64,000 bases of DNA, taken from contig QCIZ01000003.1 in NCBI GenBank assembly GCA_003216375.1, forward strand, positions 80,245 to 144,244, in the 5' to 3' direction. This DNA is from Prochlorococcus sp. AG-402-O21. Its GTDB lineage: Bacteria > Cyanobacteriota > Cyanobacteriia > PCC-6307 > Cyanobiaceae. Position numbers and translations under genes: made by a program. The notes beneath the pieces were generated by a model, which was not told the DNA's origin, did no database searches, and was given only the letters and a program-made list of their open reading frames with translations. Every line of letters begins with the position of its first letter. Position 1 is the stretch's first letter. Of the stretch, positions 29,920 through 38,186 are shown piece by piece.

Positions 29920-30177
29920 CTAGTTATTTTCTTCAATTGAGGATGTTCTATTTTCTGAGCTTAGAGACTCATCTTTTATATCAGTTTCTTCATCCCAACC
30001 CCAACTTCTTTTGATTTCTTTAAGTGATCTGCCACTCTCTCTCTGTTGAGGACTTAAGGGAATCCAACTCCAATCAATTAAAAGTGTGGCGGTAACGCCA
30101 AAAAGGACATGTCCAACAAGAACGCCTACAACATCAACTGTAGTGAGTGATTCTTGTCCAATCGAGGGATCGTACAA
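29920..30177 (-). CDS. Small membrane protein, unknown (85 aa)
   Basis: MYDPSIGQESLTTVDVVG start, one hydrophobic helix at about 17-38 (VLVGHVLFGVTATLLIDW), then a long polar, acidic tail rich in Ser/Glu/Asn. No family recognised. It diverges from the three-gene hli operon. Confidence 0.5.
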   Translation of the reverse strand: MYDPSIGQESLTTVDVVGVLVGHVLFGVTATLLIDWSWIPLSPQQRESGRSLKEIKRSWGWDEETDIKDESLSSENRTSSIEENN

Positions 30178-30238
30178 ACTCTTTTCTCATTTATTTTTTT
30201 AATTATAAGAATTTAATAAGTGTTTCAAAGAAAAGGTA

Positions 30239-30267
30239 TTGATTAAAACTTTCGTTTTTTATATAGA
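30239..30267 (+). promoter_or_regulatory. Candidate promoter of the three-gene hli operon
   Basis: TTGATT (30239-30244), 17 bp, TATAGA (30262-30267). This would give a ~100-base leader containing the hairpin CGGTTG (30305-30310)/CAACCG (30319-30324) and the HLR1 repeat. A start site nearer the gene cannot be excluded. Confidence 0.35.
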
Positions 30268-30337
30268 TTTTTCTAATGCGTTTGATCATTTTTACTAGTA
30301 TGTTCGGTTGCCCACCATCAACCGCGGGCATAACTCC

Positions 30338-30355
30338 GTTACATTCCTTTACATA
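30338..30355 (+). promoter_or_regulatory. HLR1 (RpaB-binding) direct repeat upstream of hli operon
   Basis: GTTACATT-CC-TTTACATA exactly fits the HLR1 consensus (G/T)TTACA(T/A)(T/A)-NN-(G/T)TTACA(T/A)(T/A). HLR1 is bound by RpaB, the response regulator partnered with the NblS kinase encoded at 51505-53580. It ends 17 bp before the first hli ATG, a position that suits repression better than activation. Confidence 0.75.
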
Positions 30356-30372
30356 AGTTCATCTATTTTCAA

Positions 30373-30480
30373 ATGACACCTGAAGCAGAAAAGTTTAACG
30401 GCTGGGCAGCAATGCTTGGTTTCGTTGCAGCCTTTGGCGCATATGCAACAACAGGACAAATAATCCCTGGCATCTTCTAA
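30373..30480 (+). CDS. hli: Short high-light-inducible protein, operon gene 1
   Basis: 35 residues: MTPEAEKFNGWAAMLGF start and TTGQIIPGIF end. A single-helix LHC-like protein consisting of little more than the helix. The core motif reads ExxNxW instead of ExxNxR, so the Arg that normally pairs with Glu of a partner helix is replaced by Trp. Too short for standard gene callers. First of three hli genes in a row under an HLR1 element. Confidence 0.88.
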   Translation: MTPEAEKFNGWAAMLGFVAAFGAYATTGQIIPGIF

Positions 30481-30491
30481 ACTTTTTAATT

Positions 30492-30611
30492 ATGCAACCT
30501 TCTAACAAAACAATTCTTGAAAGAAGTATCGGGAGGCCAGCAATGATGGCTTTCGTACTTTTAACAGGTATCTACCTAACAACTGGCCAACTAATTCCAG
30601 GTGTTGTGTAA
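30492..30611 (+). CDS. hli: Short high-light-inducible-like protein, operon gene 2
   Basis: 39 residues: MQPSNKTILERSIGRPAMMAF start and TTGQLIPGVV end. The motif is ExxIxR: the Arg is kept but the Asn ligand is replaced by Ile. Starts 11 bp after gene 1. Its stop shares a base with the ATG of gene 3 (TAATG), which points to translational coupling. Confidence 0.8.
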   Translation: MQPSNKTILERSIGRPAMMAFVLLTGIYLTTGQLIPGVV

Positions 30612-30757
30612 TGTCTACTCAAAAGAACAATACAAGAAACATTGATCCTGAAAAGGTAACCGCAGAAAGGCTTAACGGCTATGCAGCATTATTTGGTTGT
30701 ATTGCTTTAGTTGGAGCATATGCAACCACAGGCCAAATCATACCTGGTTTTGTATAA
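30611..30757 (+). CDS. hli: Short high-light-inducible protein, operon gene 3
   Basis: 48 residues: MSTQKNNTRNIDPEKVTAER start, helix LNGYAALFGCIALVGAY, end TTGQIIPGFV. The motif is ExxNxY (Arg replaced by Tyr) and the following Met is Leu. Last gene of the operon, followed by a strong terminator. Confidence 0.85.
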   Translation: MSTQKNNTRNIDPEKVTAERLNGYAALFGCIALVGAYATTGQIIPGFV

Positions 30758-30776
30758 CCAATAAAAAGTTACTCAT

Positions 30777-30818
30777 AATTGCTGAACTCTTTAAACTAAG
30801 TTCGGCAATTGTTTTTTT
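30777..30818 (+). terminator. Rho-independent terminator of the hli operon
   Basis: AATTGCTGAAC (30777-30787) pairs with GTTCGGCAATT (30800-30810) with one wobble, followed by GTTTTTTT. It ends the three-gene hli transcript 20 bp after the last stop codon. Confidence 0.85.
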
Positions 30819-30896
30819 ACTAGGTTTAATTTGTTAGAAGAATCTTTGAATTTATATCATCTATCAAAACGTTCGAATTTTTTAAACACAACGTAG

Positions 30897-30926
30897 AAGC
30901 TCTCTTCTTGAGAGCTTTTTAGTTTT
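30897..30926 (+). terminator. Second terminator-like hairpin, possible small-RNA 3' end
   Basis: AAGCTCTC (30897-30904), loop TTCTT, GAGAGCTT (30910-30917), then TTTAGTTTT. It points along the plus strand but no gene lies between it and the hli terminator. It may end an unannotated small RNA starting near 30860, or be a backup terminator. Confidence 0.6.
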
Positions 30927-30959
30927 ACAAGGTATATCTAATATCAATGAACTCAAAAA

Positions 30960-31154
30960 TCAAAGGAATATTCCTCTCGATTGAACAAAGCTGTGAAAAG
31001 CTGGATTATGAAGATATTCAATATAAAGTGCGATTAAAAATGCCCCACTTAAGCAACTACTTGCAATTATTGATCCAAAAATAAAAACTTGTTTTTTGCT
31101 TAAATTTGGTTTCGTATCTACAAATACAAATCTCCTTGATCTTGAGATAGTCAT
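30960..31154 (-). CDS. Small single-helix membrane protein (64 aa)
   Basis: A basic start (MTISRSRRFVFVDTKPNLSKK), one helix at about 24-46 (FIFGSIIASSCLSGAFLIALYI) and a short tail ending in QSRGIFL. No family recognised. Adjacent to the hli operon. Confidence 0.5.
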   Translation of the reverse strand: MTISRSRRFVFVDTKPNLSKKQVFIFGSIIASSCLSGAFLIALYIEYLHNPAFHSFVQSRGIFL

Positions 31155-31222
31155 TTAAGTTTTTTCAACTACTTAATACCTAGCCATAGCATGTGTTGAT
31201 TATTTCCTGCTTAAGGGTTTCT

Positions 31223-31594
31223 TTATGAAACCATGTCTTCCTTGTTAATAGCTAGACAAGAAAATTCTTGAATTTCTCCATTAGGTAAAAGTTGAGCGAA
31301 TCTAGGTTCATCCATTCTTAATCCATTTTTCTCATCTTGATAACTCCATAACCATTTCTTATCCGTGAAAGATATATCACCGACTTTAAAAGACACTGGA
31401 AGCATGAGGTTTATATCTCGCCAATGAAGAACGATAAAAGCTCCTTTATCAATATTTTCAAGATTATCGGTTATCGCAAAATCTCCATTTAAGTTATTTC
31501 TTATGACTGCAGTTAATCTATCTCCATCGCAATTGAAATCTGAAGAAGGATTAAGAGTAATAAGTAAACTTAGAAAAAACGAAATAAAAGTCAT
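31223..31594 (-). CDS. Exported hypothetical protein (123 aa)
   Basis: N-terminal signal sequence (MTFISFFLSLLITLNPSS), then a mature region with beta-type composition: LTAVIRNNLNGDFAITDNL, IVLHWRDINLMLPVSF. Two cysteines (FNCDGD and FSCLAIN) could pair. Probably periplasmic or lumenal. No family recognised. Confidence 0.55.
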   Translation of the reverse strand: MTFISFFLSLLITLNPSSDFNCDGDRLTAVIRNNLNGDFAITDNLENIDKGAFIVLHWRDINLMLPVSFKVGDISFTDKKWLWSYQDEKNGLRMDEPRFAQLLPNGEIQEFSCLAINKEDMVS

Positions 31595-31739
31595 TTAATT
31601 GAGTATAAGGAAATTTTATATTTTAAAAAATCATATTTATCATTATTGGTTATCTCTGCTAAAGGAACTTATTTAATACTAGATAAGAGTATAGATTCGT
31701 TAAAATAAAATCATAGACAAGGGCCTTCAAATCAAAAAA

Positions 31740-32162
31740 TTGGAAAATACTCATTTAAATTCTACCAAGATTAGTTGCAACTATCTTGGAGATTTGCACA
31801 CTGAGGCAAAACATTCTCTTTCAGGGAGTGTAATTCATACTGATGCACCTCAAGACCATGACGGGGAAGGAAAAGATTTTGCTCCAACTGATTTATTAGC
31901 CTCTTCTTTGGGGAGTTGCGTAATAACAATTATGGCTATAGAGGCAAAACGTAGAGGGTGGAAACTTGGTAATATTAAAATTGATGTTTATAAGACAATG
32001 ACATCAGGGGGACCTCGGAAAATAAAGACTCTAGTATTAGAAATCTTCATGCCATCTGATTTGGATTCTAAAAAATATAAAATACTTCAAAATACAGCTG
32101 AGGATTGTCCTGTGAAGCTTAATCTTGAATGCTCAATTGATATTAAGTTGAAGTGGCACTAA
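31740..32162 (+). CDS. OsmC-family peroxiredoxin-like protein
   Basis: 140 residues from a TTG start. The OsmC fold is shown by APTDLLASSLGSCVITIM, with the first reactive Cys, and the second Cys in AEDCPVKLNLECS. Members reduce organic hydroperoxides with a two-cysteine mechanism, although YhfA-like members may have other roles. Single gene, convergent with the DoxX gene. Confidence 0.85.
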   Translation: MENTHLNSTKISCNYLGDLHTEAKHSLSGSVIHTDAPQDHDGEGKDFAPTDLLASSLGSCVITIMAIEAKRRGWKLGNIKIDVYKTMTSGGPRKIKTLVLEIFMPSDLDSKKYKILQNTAEDCPVKLNLECSIDIKLKWH

Positions 32163-32190
32163 ACAAACGTTTTAAAACTGAATTAACATT

Positions 32191-32592
32191 TTAATTATTT
32201 TTAGTTGTCTGGTTATTGAAAAGTTCTTTGAGTGAATTACCTTTTACATTGTTTAGCCCAAGCATTAATCCTCCAATTAGACCAGCATTCATTAATACAG
32301 CTTTTATTTGAAAAGGAGAGAAATGAAAAATAAAAGTTGTTGGAACTATGAATAAAAGCAGAAGATATGCACCGAATCTTTGCTTGAATCCTGAGATGAA
32401 AAGTATTGAACCAAAAATCAAACAAATTATAGCTGAAAATAATAAAAAAGGAGCTAATGTAGGAGATATATTTTTATTTGATATGACTTCAACTGTTCGC
32501 TCGAAATTTATTATTTTACCTGGAATTGCATAAATAAATATAGCTGAAATTAGGATTCTGCCTATTAAATTTTTTGTTTGTTCAAAGTTCAT
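32191..32592 (-). CDS. DoxX-family membrane protein
   Basis: 133 residues, four predicted helices. ISAIFIYAIPGKIINFERTVEVISNKNI matches the DoxX N-terminal region (landmark GKIINF), and FIFHFSPFQIKAVLMNAGLIGGLMLG matches the end. Members are membrane-bound and sometimes associated with thiol or oxidative-stress systems, which fits its neighbour OsmC, but its own activity is unknown. Confidence 0.75.
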   Translation of the reverse strand: MNFEQTKNLIGRILISAIFIYAIPGKIINFERTVEVISNKNISPTLAPFLLFSAIICLIFGSILFISGFKQRFGAYLLLLFIVPTTFIFHFSPFQIKAVLMNAGLIGGLMLGLNNVKGNSLKELFNNQTTKNN

Positions 32593-32807
32593 TTAATAAA
32601 TACAAGCGTAAAACATTAATTTCTCTTGGGAATTTGTACCGTGTAGATTAGTTCGAGTTTTATCATTATGGAATATATATGTTGTTTTTGTGGAAATCTT
32701 TTGGATTTTTGAAAAATATGATTTTAAATTGTATGTTTTTTTTGTGAAGCAATAAAAAAAAACAAATCTATTGCTATCTTGATTTATAGATTATTTAATT
32801 TTTCATA

Positions 32808-32939
32808 ATGAATAGGGATAGGGACTCTGGCCCATCATTTTACAAGAAGGGTTCTTTCCATAATAAACTAGGGATGATATTACTTTGGACTTTTATATGC
32901 TTTGCTTTAATTCAAATTTTTATATTGATTCTGAGTTGA
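32808..32939 (+). CDS. Small single-helix protein (43 aa)
   Basis: ATG at 32808. A polar, basic N-terminal half (MNRDRDSGPSFYKKGSFHNK) precedes one C-terminal helix (MILLWTFICFALIQIFILIL) reaching the end of the protein. It looks like a tail-anchored micro-protein. No family recognised. Confidence 0.45.
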   Translation: MNRDRDSGPSFYKKGSFHNKLGMILLWTFICFALIQIFILILS

Positions 32940-33041
32940 ATTGTATTTCCATAATTCTTTAATATTAGACTGGTAATCTATTTATATAATATTAAGTTAT
33001 AAATAGATTGAATTTGATTTCAATTTGCCTAAGTTTTAATT

Positions 33042-33305
33042 ATGATTCTTCTCAAAATTACTAATGCATCAGATGTAGTTGCCTCTAAAGCAGGTAAATT
33101 ATTTGAGAAAATGACTCCAGAAATGATTGATCAGAAATTAGTAGAAAGTCAGGTTATTCAGCAGATGATAGATCAACTTCAATTAGAGGGACTCGAAGGG
33201 CAGATCTCTAGTGTCAAAGGTCTAGATATTAGTAATGATACTTTGATAACTAAAAGTAGTTTTAAAATTAGGACTACTAAGACCTTTGGATCGAAAAATA
33301 TCTAA
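33042..33305 (+). CDS. Hypothetical soluble protein (87 aa)
   Basis: Starts MILLKITNASDVVASKAGK. Helical middle (PEMIDQKLVESQVIQQMIDQLQ) and a basic C-terminus. It has the feel of a conserved Prochlorococcus-only protein, but no known domain. Single gene. Confidence 0.55.
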   Translation: MILLKITNASDVVASKAGKLFEKMTPEMIDQKLVESQVIQQMIDQLQLEGLEGQISSVKGLDISNDTLITKSSFKIRTTKTFGSKNI

Positions 33306-33531
33306 GAGCAATTATTTAATTTGTTTAAAAAGAGAAGAAAGTAACGGGCAAGAAACTAGTTCCAATAGATTGTCTAGTCTTTTATGACTTTAGAAATATC
33401 TGTTGGAATCTGATTTAAATTGAAATTCTTGAAGCTTTTCTTATGAAAACTTAATTATTTATTATTGAGAAGAGATTCGTTTTTATCGCTCAGTATTATT
33501 TATCCTTAAATCATATAAATAAGGAATTATT

Positions 33532-34293
33532 TTGGGTTTTGGTGCCCCAAAAATAAGCAATGAAGAAGAGCGCTTAAGAGCTCTTGCTGAGTACAGGATT
33601 TTAGGTACTCAGCCTGAGCAATGCTATGACGACATAACTAAAATTGCGTCTTTAACTTGTGGAACTCCTATCTCTTTAATGAGTTTGGTTGATACAGATA
33701 AGCAATGGTTTAAGTCAATGTGTGGATTTGAGACCAAAGAAACATCAAGGGATGTTTCTTTTTGTGCTCATGCAATTGCTAGTACAGAACCGTTGATTGT
33801 TGAGGATGCTTTGTTGGATGAGAGATTTAAATCAAATCCATTGGTGGTAGAGGAACCAAAAATACGTTTGTATGCAGGATTTCCATTGCAAACTCCAAAT
33901 GATCAGCGAATAGGTACTCTCTGTGTGATTGATAGAAAGCCAGGACATTTGTCTGACCAACAGCATCAAATTATGGAGGCATTATCTAGACAGGTTGTAA
34001 CTTTATTGGAACTCCGTAAAAGATCTATTCGTCTTCTTGATGCTCTCACCCATATGCATAACACGGAGGGTATTTTAACGACATGTTCATATTGCAAAGA
34101 GGTAAGAGATTCTGACGGTGAGTGGCAGCATCTAGAAAAATACCTATCTAAAATTGCAGATATTCGTTTTAGTCATGGGATTTGCGATTTATGTATGGAG
34201 AAGCACTTCCCTGATGTATTAGAAGTTTGGAGTGATGACAAACTCAATGGAAACAGTAAAAAAAACAAGCCAGAATGTAAAAAAAGTAGTTAA
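33532..34293 (+). CDS. GAF-domain protein with C-terminal four-cysteine module
   Basis: 253 residues from TTG. Residues ~10-165 form a GAF domain of the type seen at the front of cyanobacterial sensor proteins (EEERLRALAEYRILGT, SLVDTDKQWFKS, SRDVSFCAHAI, YAGFPLQTPND). After a linker helix comes a C-terminal module with CSYCKEVRDSDGEWQHLEKYL and SHGICDLCMEKHFP: two Cys pairs, a pattern found appended to GAF/PAS signalling proteins. There is no output kinase or cyclase, so it may bind metal or another protein. Cytoplasmic. Confidence 0.8.
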   Translation: MGFGAPKISNEEERLRALAEYRILGTQPEQCYDDITKIASLTCGTPISLMSLVDTDKQWFKSMCGFETKETSRDVSFCAHAIASTEPLIVEDALLDERFKSNPLVVEEPKIRLYAGFPLQTPNDQRIGTLCVIDRKPGHLSDQQHQIMEALSRQVVTLLELRKRSIRLLDALTHMHNTEGILTTCSYCKEVRDSDGEWQHLEKYLSKIADIRFSHGICDLCMEKHFPDVLEVWSDDKLNGNSKKNKPECKKSS

Positions 34294-34385
34294 TTCTCAG
34301 ACAAAAAATTATGTGAGTTAGTTGTTTCTTAAACTTTTGATTAATATTTAATCCTTTTAAAATTTATTATTTAATATTTTAAAAT

Positions 34386-35252
34386 ATGATTGGTTTTTTT
34401 GCGGCAATATCTGCAGTTTTATCTTGGACTTTTGCTTGTTCTATTTGGCGAAAAGCATCTGAAAAATTGCTACCGAGGCAAATCAATATTTATAAAAATC
34501 TTCTTGCTTCAATTTTCTTTTTACCAGTTGTTTTAACAATAAACTGGTTCTCTGAAGTATTTTCTATATTTGTTTTGATGGTAAGTGGAATAGTCGGTAT
34601 TTCTATAGGGGATACTTTATATATAAATTCATTAAAAATTATAGGGACTAGAAAAACTCTTTCATTTGAAGCATTAACTCCAATAATTGCAACTACTTTA
34701 GGAACATTGAGTATCAATGAGATATATACACAAAAAGTATGGATAGGATCTTTGATTGTCTCTTTTTCTGTTTTAATGATTGTTCGTCAAAATACATTTA
34801 AAAAAGAGGACTCTAGAGAAACAAATATTCTTGGCATTTTCTGCGCATTGGGGTCAGTCTTTTGTGCTGTTTTTGCAGCATTAATGTCAAGAGTGATTTT
34901 AATCAGCTCTACATTAACCCCCTTACAAACTACTGAAATTAGACTTCTATCTGCATCAATATTTTTATTTTTAATCTTTAAAAAAGATTTTTTGGATCTT
35001 CTTAAAAATAGATCAATAACTAAACAATATCATTCAAGTTTAGTTCTATCAACATTACTTGGTACTAATTGTGGAATATTATTTCAACAGATAGTTTTTA
35101 AATTTTTACCTATTGGTATTGGTTGGACTTTGTTAAGCCTTTCTCCTGTTTTTGCACTTTTTATTGCAAAGAGAGAGGGAGATGAAATAAATAAATTAAC
35201 AATCTTTTACTCTTTTTTATCTTTTTTTGGAGTTGCTATTACTTTGATTTAG
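34386..35252 (+). CDS. EamA/DMT-family transporter
   Basis: 288 residues with about ten helices in two repeats of five (internal duplication typical of EamA). Landmark segments are GIVGISIGDTLYINSLKIIG and LSPVFALFIAKREGDE near the end. Drug/metabolite transporter family; substrate unknown. Its 3' end overlaps the convergent downstream gene by four bases. Confidence 0.82.
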   Translation: MIGFFAAISAVLSWTFACSIWRKASEKLLPRQINIYKNLLASIFFLPVVLTINWFSEVFSIFVLMVSGIVGISIGDTLYINSLKIIGTRKTLSFEALTPIIATTLGTLSINEIYTQKVWIGSLIVSFSVLMIVRQNTFKKEDSRETNILGIFCALGSVFCAVFAALMSRVILISSTLTPLQTTEIRLLSASIFLFLIFKKDFLDLLKNRSITKQYHSSLVLSTLLGTNCGILFQQIVFKFLPIGIGWTLLSLSPVFALFIAKREGDEINKLTIFYSFLSFFGVAITLI

Positions 35253-35494
35253 ACCTCAAAGTAATCATTTTCTTGCCAATATTCATCTGGATCATCTTCG
35301 ACGTCGGGTGGATCCTCTAGTTCTCCTGGCTTTTCACCTAATAATATAAGCAATCCTTCCAAGTATCTCATTTCTGATGGGTTATCTGACTTATCAAGGA
35401 GTTCTTTGACTTTTTTGGCAACTTTAGGATCGCCTTCCTCAACAGCTTTTGTTAGTAAATATAGAGGATCGCTTTCGTGTTCTATTTCTTTCAT
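35249..35494 (-). CDS. Small acidic hypothetical protein (81 aa)
   Basis: Strongly acidic C-terminus (DPPDVEDDPDEYWQENDYFEV) after a helical first half (LYLLTKAVEEGDPKVAKKVKELL). Probably soluble. The type is familiar from picocyanobacterial genomes but no family is recognised. Confidence 0.6.
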   Translation of the reverse strand: MKEIEHESDPLYLLTKAVEEGDPKVAKKVKELLDKSDNPSEMRYLEGLLILLGEKPGELEDPPDVEDDPDEYWQENDYFEV

Positions 35495-35541
35495 TTTAAT
35501 TAGAATTTATTTAGGTAGATGAGGTTCAGTCTTTCATATAT

Positions 35542-35964
35542 TCAAGATAAACTCCTATCAGTTGTTCCAGGATAGAAAAGAGTATTTTGATCAATATTAA
35601 TTTCTGAAAACTTGATAGGTTCCCAAAATAAATCTCTTGTAATCAAAAAACGAATATCTTTCTCTTTTAAAAATTTTTCATTAACAAGCTCTTGAAGTAC
35701 TTTAATCGGAATTTCTCCCCATTTGCTGGAATTGGTTAACCAATTATCCATTTCCCAAACAGGTTCAGAATTTATTATTTGAAATCCAAAAGCTTTTTCC
35801 CTGTCTTCTGATATCTCCGAAAGGTACCAATCACCTACAACTCCATAAAGGTGACAATAAATTAAATCATCAAACGATCCTTTGCTTTTACCTGATATTG
35901 ACTTCATCAATTTAGCTGTTGACTCTGGAATGAGAACAAGTGGGTTTTGGTTTTGTTCGGACAA
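35542..35964 (-). CDS. Hypothetical soluble protein (140 aa)
   Basis: Starts MSEQNQNPLVLIPESTAKLM. Contains Trp/Tyr-rich segments (YGVVGDWYLSEIS, FWEPIKFSEINI). No signal or membrane helix. Family not recognised. Confidence 0.55.
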   Translation of the reverse strand: MSEQNQNPLVLIPESTAKLMKSISGKSKGSFDDLIYCHLYGVVGDWYLSEISEDREKAFGFQIINSEPVWEMDNWLTNSSKWGEIPIKVLQELVNEKFLKEKDIRFLITRDLFWEPIKFSEINIDQNTLFYPGTTDRSLS

Positions 35965-36080
35965 AATAAGGCAGTTGTATAACCCTTTTTTATAAAGGAC
36001 TTAATACCTAATTATATTTTTTAAAAAGTAGATTTAGTTCTTTTAATTTCTTATGTAATAAACTTCCTAATATTTAACTT

Positions 36081-36437
36081 TCATTGATCAGATTCTGTTG
36101 CTTTGAGTGCTTGTAAAGCCATATTTATATGTGCTCCCATAGCTCCATAGGCAATAAGAGATCTAGGATTTCTATTCTCAGATAAAATTTTCTGATCCCT
36201 ATTCATCATTAGTAATATTTTTTGACTTGTCTCTGACCAGGTTTTAATTAAATTATTGAATTCTTGATTTCCCTTGATTTGATTATTCTCAGAGGTATTA
36301 ATTGAAGATATATCTTTTTTGGCCTTGATCAAAAAGTCATTTAATTCCCTGTGACTAATAGCATTTTTTGAAAATTGATTGTTATTCAACTTATATTTAC
36401 AATAATTATATAAACAATAACATTGGTCAAAATTCAT
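36081..36437 (-). CDS. Hypothetical helical protein (118 aa)
   Basis: Asn/Ser/Lys-rich helical protein with the C-terminal segment GAMGAHINMALQALKA. No transmembrane region. It lies 47 bp downstream of the murD start on the same strand (murD is further right, reading leftwards). Family not recognised. Confidence 0.5.
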   Translation of the reverse strand: MNFDQCYCLYNYCKYKLNNNQFSKNAISHRELNDFLIKAKKDISSINTSENNQIKGNQEFNNLIKTWSETSQKILLMMNRDQKILSENRNPRSLIAYGAMGAHINMALQALKATESDQ

Positions 36438-36484
36438 CCAAGGGTGGATCCCCGACCAATTCTAGTACGTTTATTAAAAGTAGA

Positions 36485-37894
36485 TCATTTGATAACGCCA
36501 TACTTTTTAACTAGTTTTTTGAAATGATCTCCTCTTTCTTCGTAGTTTTGGTATTGATCAAAACTTGCGCAGGCTGGAGATAAAAGTATAGTTTTTGAAT
36601 TTGTTTTTCTTGCTATGTCAATAGATGCTATTGTCGCTTCTTCTAGATTTTGTTTGACAATTATTTCTCCTGTATAAGATGACATTAATAATGCTTCCTT
36701 TAAGTTGTTTGCACTAAGTCCAAATAAAACTATCCCATTAGTAGATTGCTGTATCTGTTTCATCCACGATAAATAATCTCCTTTCTTTTGTATACCACCA
36801 GCTAGTAAAACTATTGGATTAGGAATTGATTTTAGACCAGTTAGTGAAGAGTCGAAATTAGTGGCTTTGCTGTCATTATAAAAACTTAAATCTTTTACTT
36901 TTCCTAAATACTCCAATCTATGGGGAATTGATTCAAATGAAATTATAGATTTAGCTATTGATGAATGATCAAGACCTATTTCTCTTGCTGCTGCTATTAC
37001 GAGCAAAAGGTTTTGCAAATTATGTTTACCAGGTATCTTAAGTATAGAACTGTGAAATAGTTGCTTTTGGTCTTCAAATATATAACCTTTTTCATTGATC
37101 CAAAATTTTGTATATTGAGAGTAGAAGGAATTTTGATTTGTCCCAATCCATATACCTTCGGGCAATTCTTTTCTTTTACTGGATAAATATTGATCATCAG
37201 AATTATAAATTCGAATAGATGATTTTTCTAGTAAACTACGCTTTATTTTGAAATAAGTTTCTATATCATTATGTCTTTCTAAATGATCAGGTGTAAAGGT
37301 TGTCCATATGCCTATGGTAGGAGTTACTTTTGGTGAACTTTCAATTTGATAGCTACTTAACTCTAGGACTAGCCAGTTTAGTTCTTGATAATTATCTTTC
37401 ATGCTTTCTAAAGCAATCTTGGATAATGGTTTCCCAATGTTTCCTCCCATATCAGTAATTAAATTATTCAAGTCAAGGACATGATTAAGCATGTTAGTCA
37501 CGGTAGTTTTACCATTAGTTCCTGTTATGCCAATAGATTGTATATGATTTAATCTTTCCCAGGCTAATTCAACTTCTCCTTGGGTACTGATATTTTTACA
37601 TCTTAATTCTTTTAGAGCTTTATGCTCCCAATCTATTCCTGGACTTACAGTAATAGAACAAATATTTTCTATCCATGGAGTGAAATTATTAATATGAAGG
37701 GGTTCGCCAAGTAAAATAACGTTGATTCCTTCTGATTTTAATTTTTTAGATATATTTATTAGTTTTTCATTTGAATTATTCTCTAATACTAAAACGTTTT
37801 TCCCCTCAGATTTAAGTAGTTTCGCTGCACTTATCCCTGAGCTACCTAGTCCAAGGACAATATGTATTTGATTTGATTGTTTTTGTTTTGACAA
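36485..37894 (-). CDS. murD: UDP-N-acetylmuramoyl-L-alanine-D-glutamate ligase
   Basis: 469 residues. N-terminal UDP-binding GLGSSGISAAKLL, ATP loop SIGITGTNGKTTVTNML (about residues 120-135), HLERHNDIETYFKIK in the central domain, and the C-terminal DSKATN and LLAGGIQKKGD motifs, in the Mur-ligase order. It adds D-Glu to UDP-MurNAc-L-Ala in peptidoglycan synthesis, in the cytosol. The ~290 bp upstream (37895-38186) has no feature I can name. Confidence 0.95.
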   Translation of the reverse strand: MSKQKQSNQIHIVLGLGSSGISAAKLLKSEGKNVLVLENNSNEKLINISKKLKSEGINVILLGEPLHINNFTPWIENICSITVSPGIDWEHKALKELRCKNISTQGEVELAWERLNHIQSIGITGTNGKTTVTNMLNHVLDLNNLITDMGGNIGKPLSKIALESMKDNYQELNWLVLELSSYQIESSPKVTPTIGIWTTFTPDHLERHNDIETYFKIKRSLLEKSSIRIYNSDDQYLSSKRKELPEGIWIGTNQNSFYSQYTKFWINEKGYIFEDQKQLFHSSILKIPGKHNLQNLLLVIAAAREIGLDHSSIAKSIISFESIPHRLEYLGKVKDLSFYNDSKATNFDSSLTGLKSIPNPIVLLAGGIQKKGDYLSWMKQIQQSTNGIVLFGLSANNLKEALLMSSYTGEIIVKQNLEEATIASIDIARKTNSKTILLSPACASFDQYQNYEERGDHFKKLVKKYGVIK

Positions 37895-38186
37895 TTGGAT
37901 TTAGATTTTAATGTAAGTAGCTTCTCTCGTTGTTAGCTAGCTGTTACTTTAGGATAAATTTGATTGTATGCAATTCTGACGACTCTCTAATATAAATATT
38001 TTCTATATTAGGTTGTTTTGATTTTTAAATAAAGATATATGACTCGTTATTGCTTGACCACCTTCTTTTAATAAGATAAGAAATTGAATTTTTTTAAATT
38101 GATTTTAATAAGATTAAAAAAATCTTAATACCTCTGGCTTTATTCTTTAAAAGTTGTTTTGATGCAAATGAATTTTCTTCTTTTTA

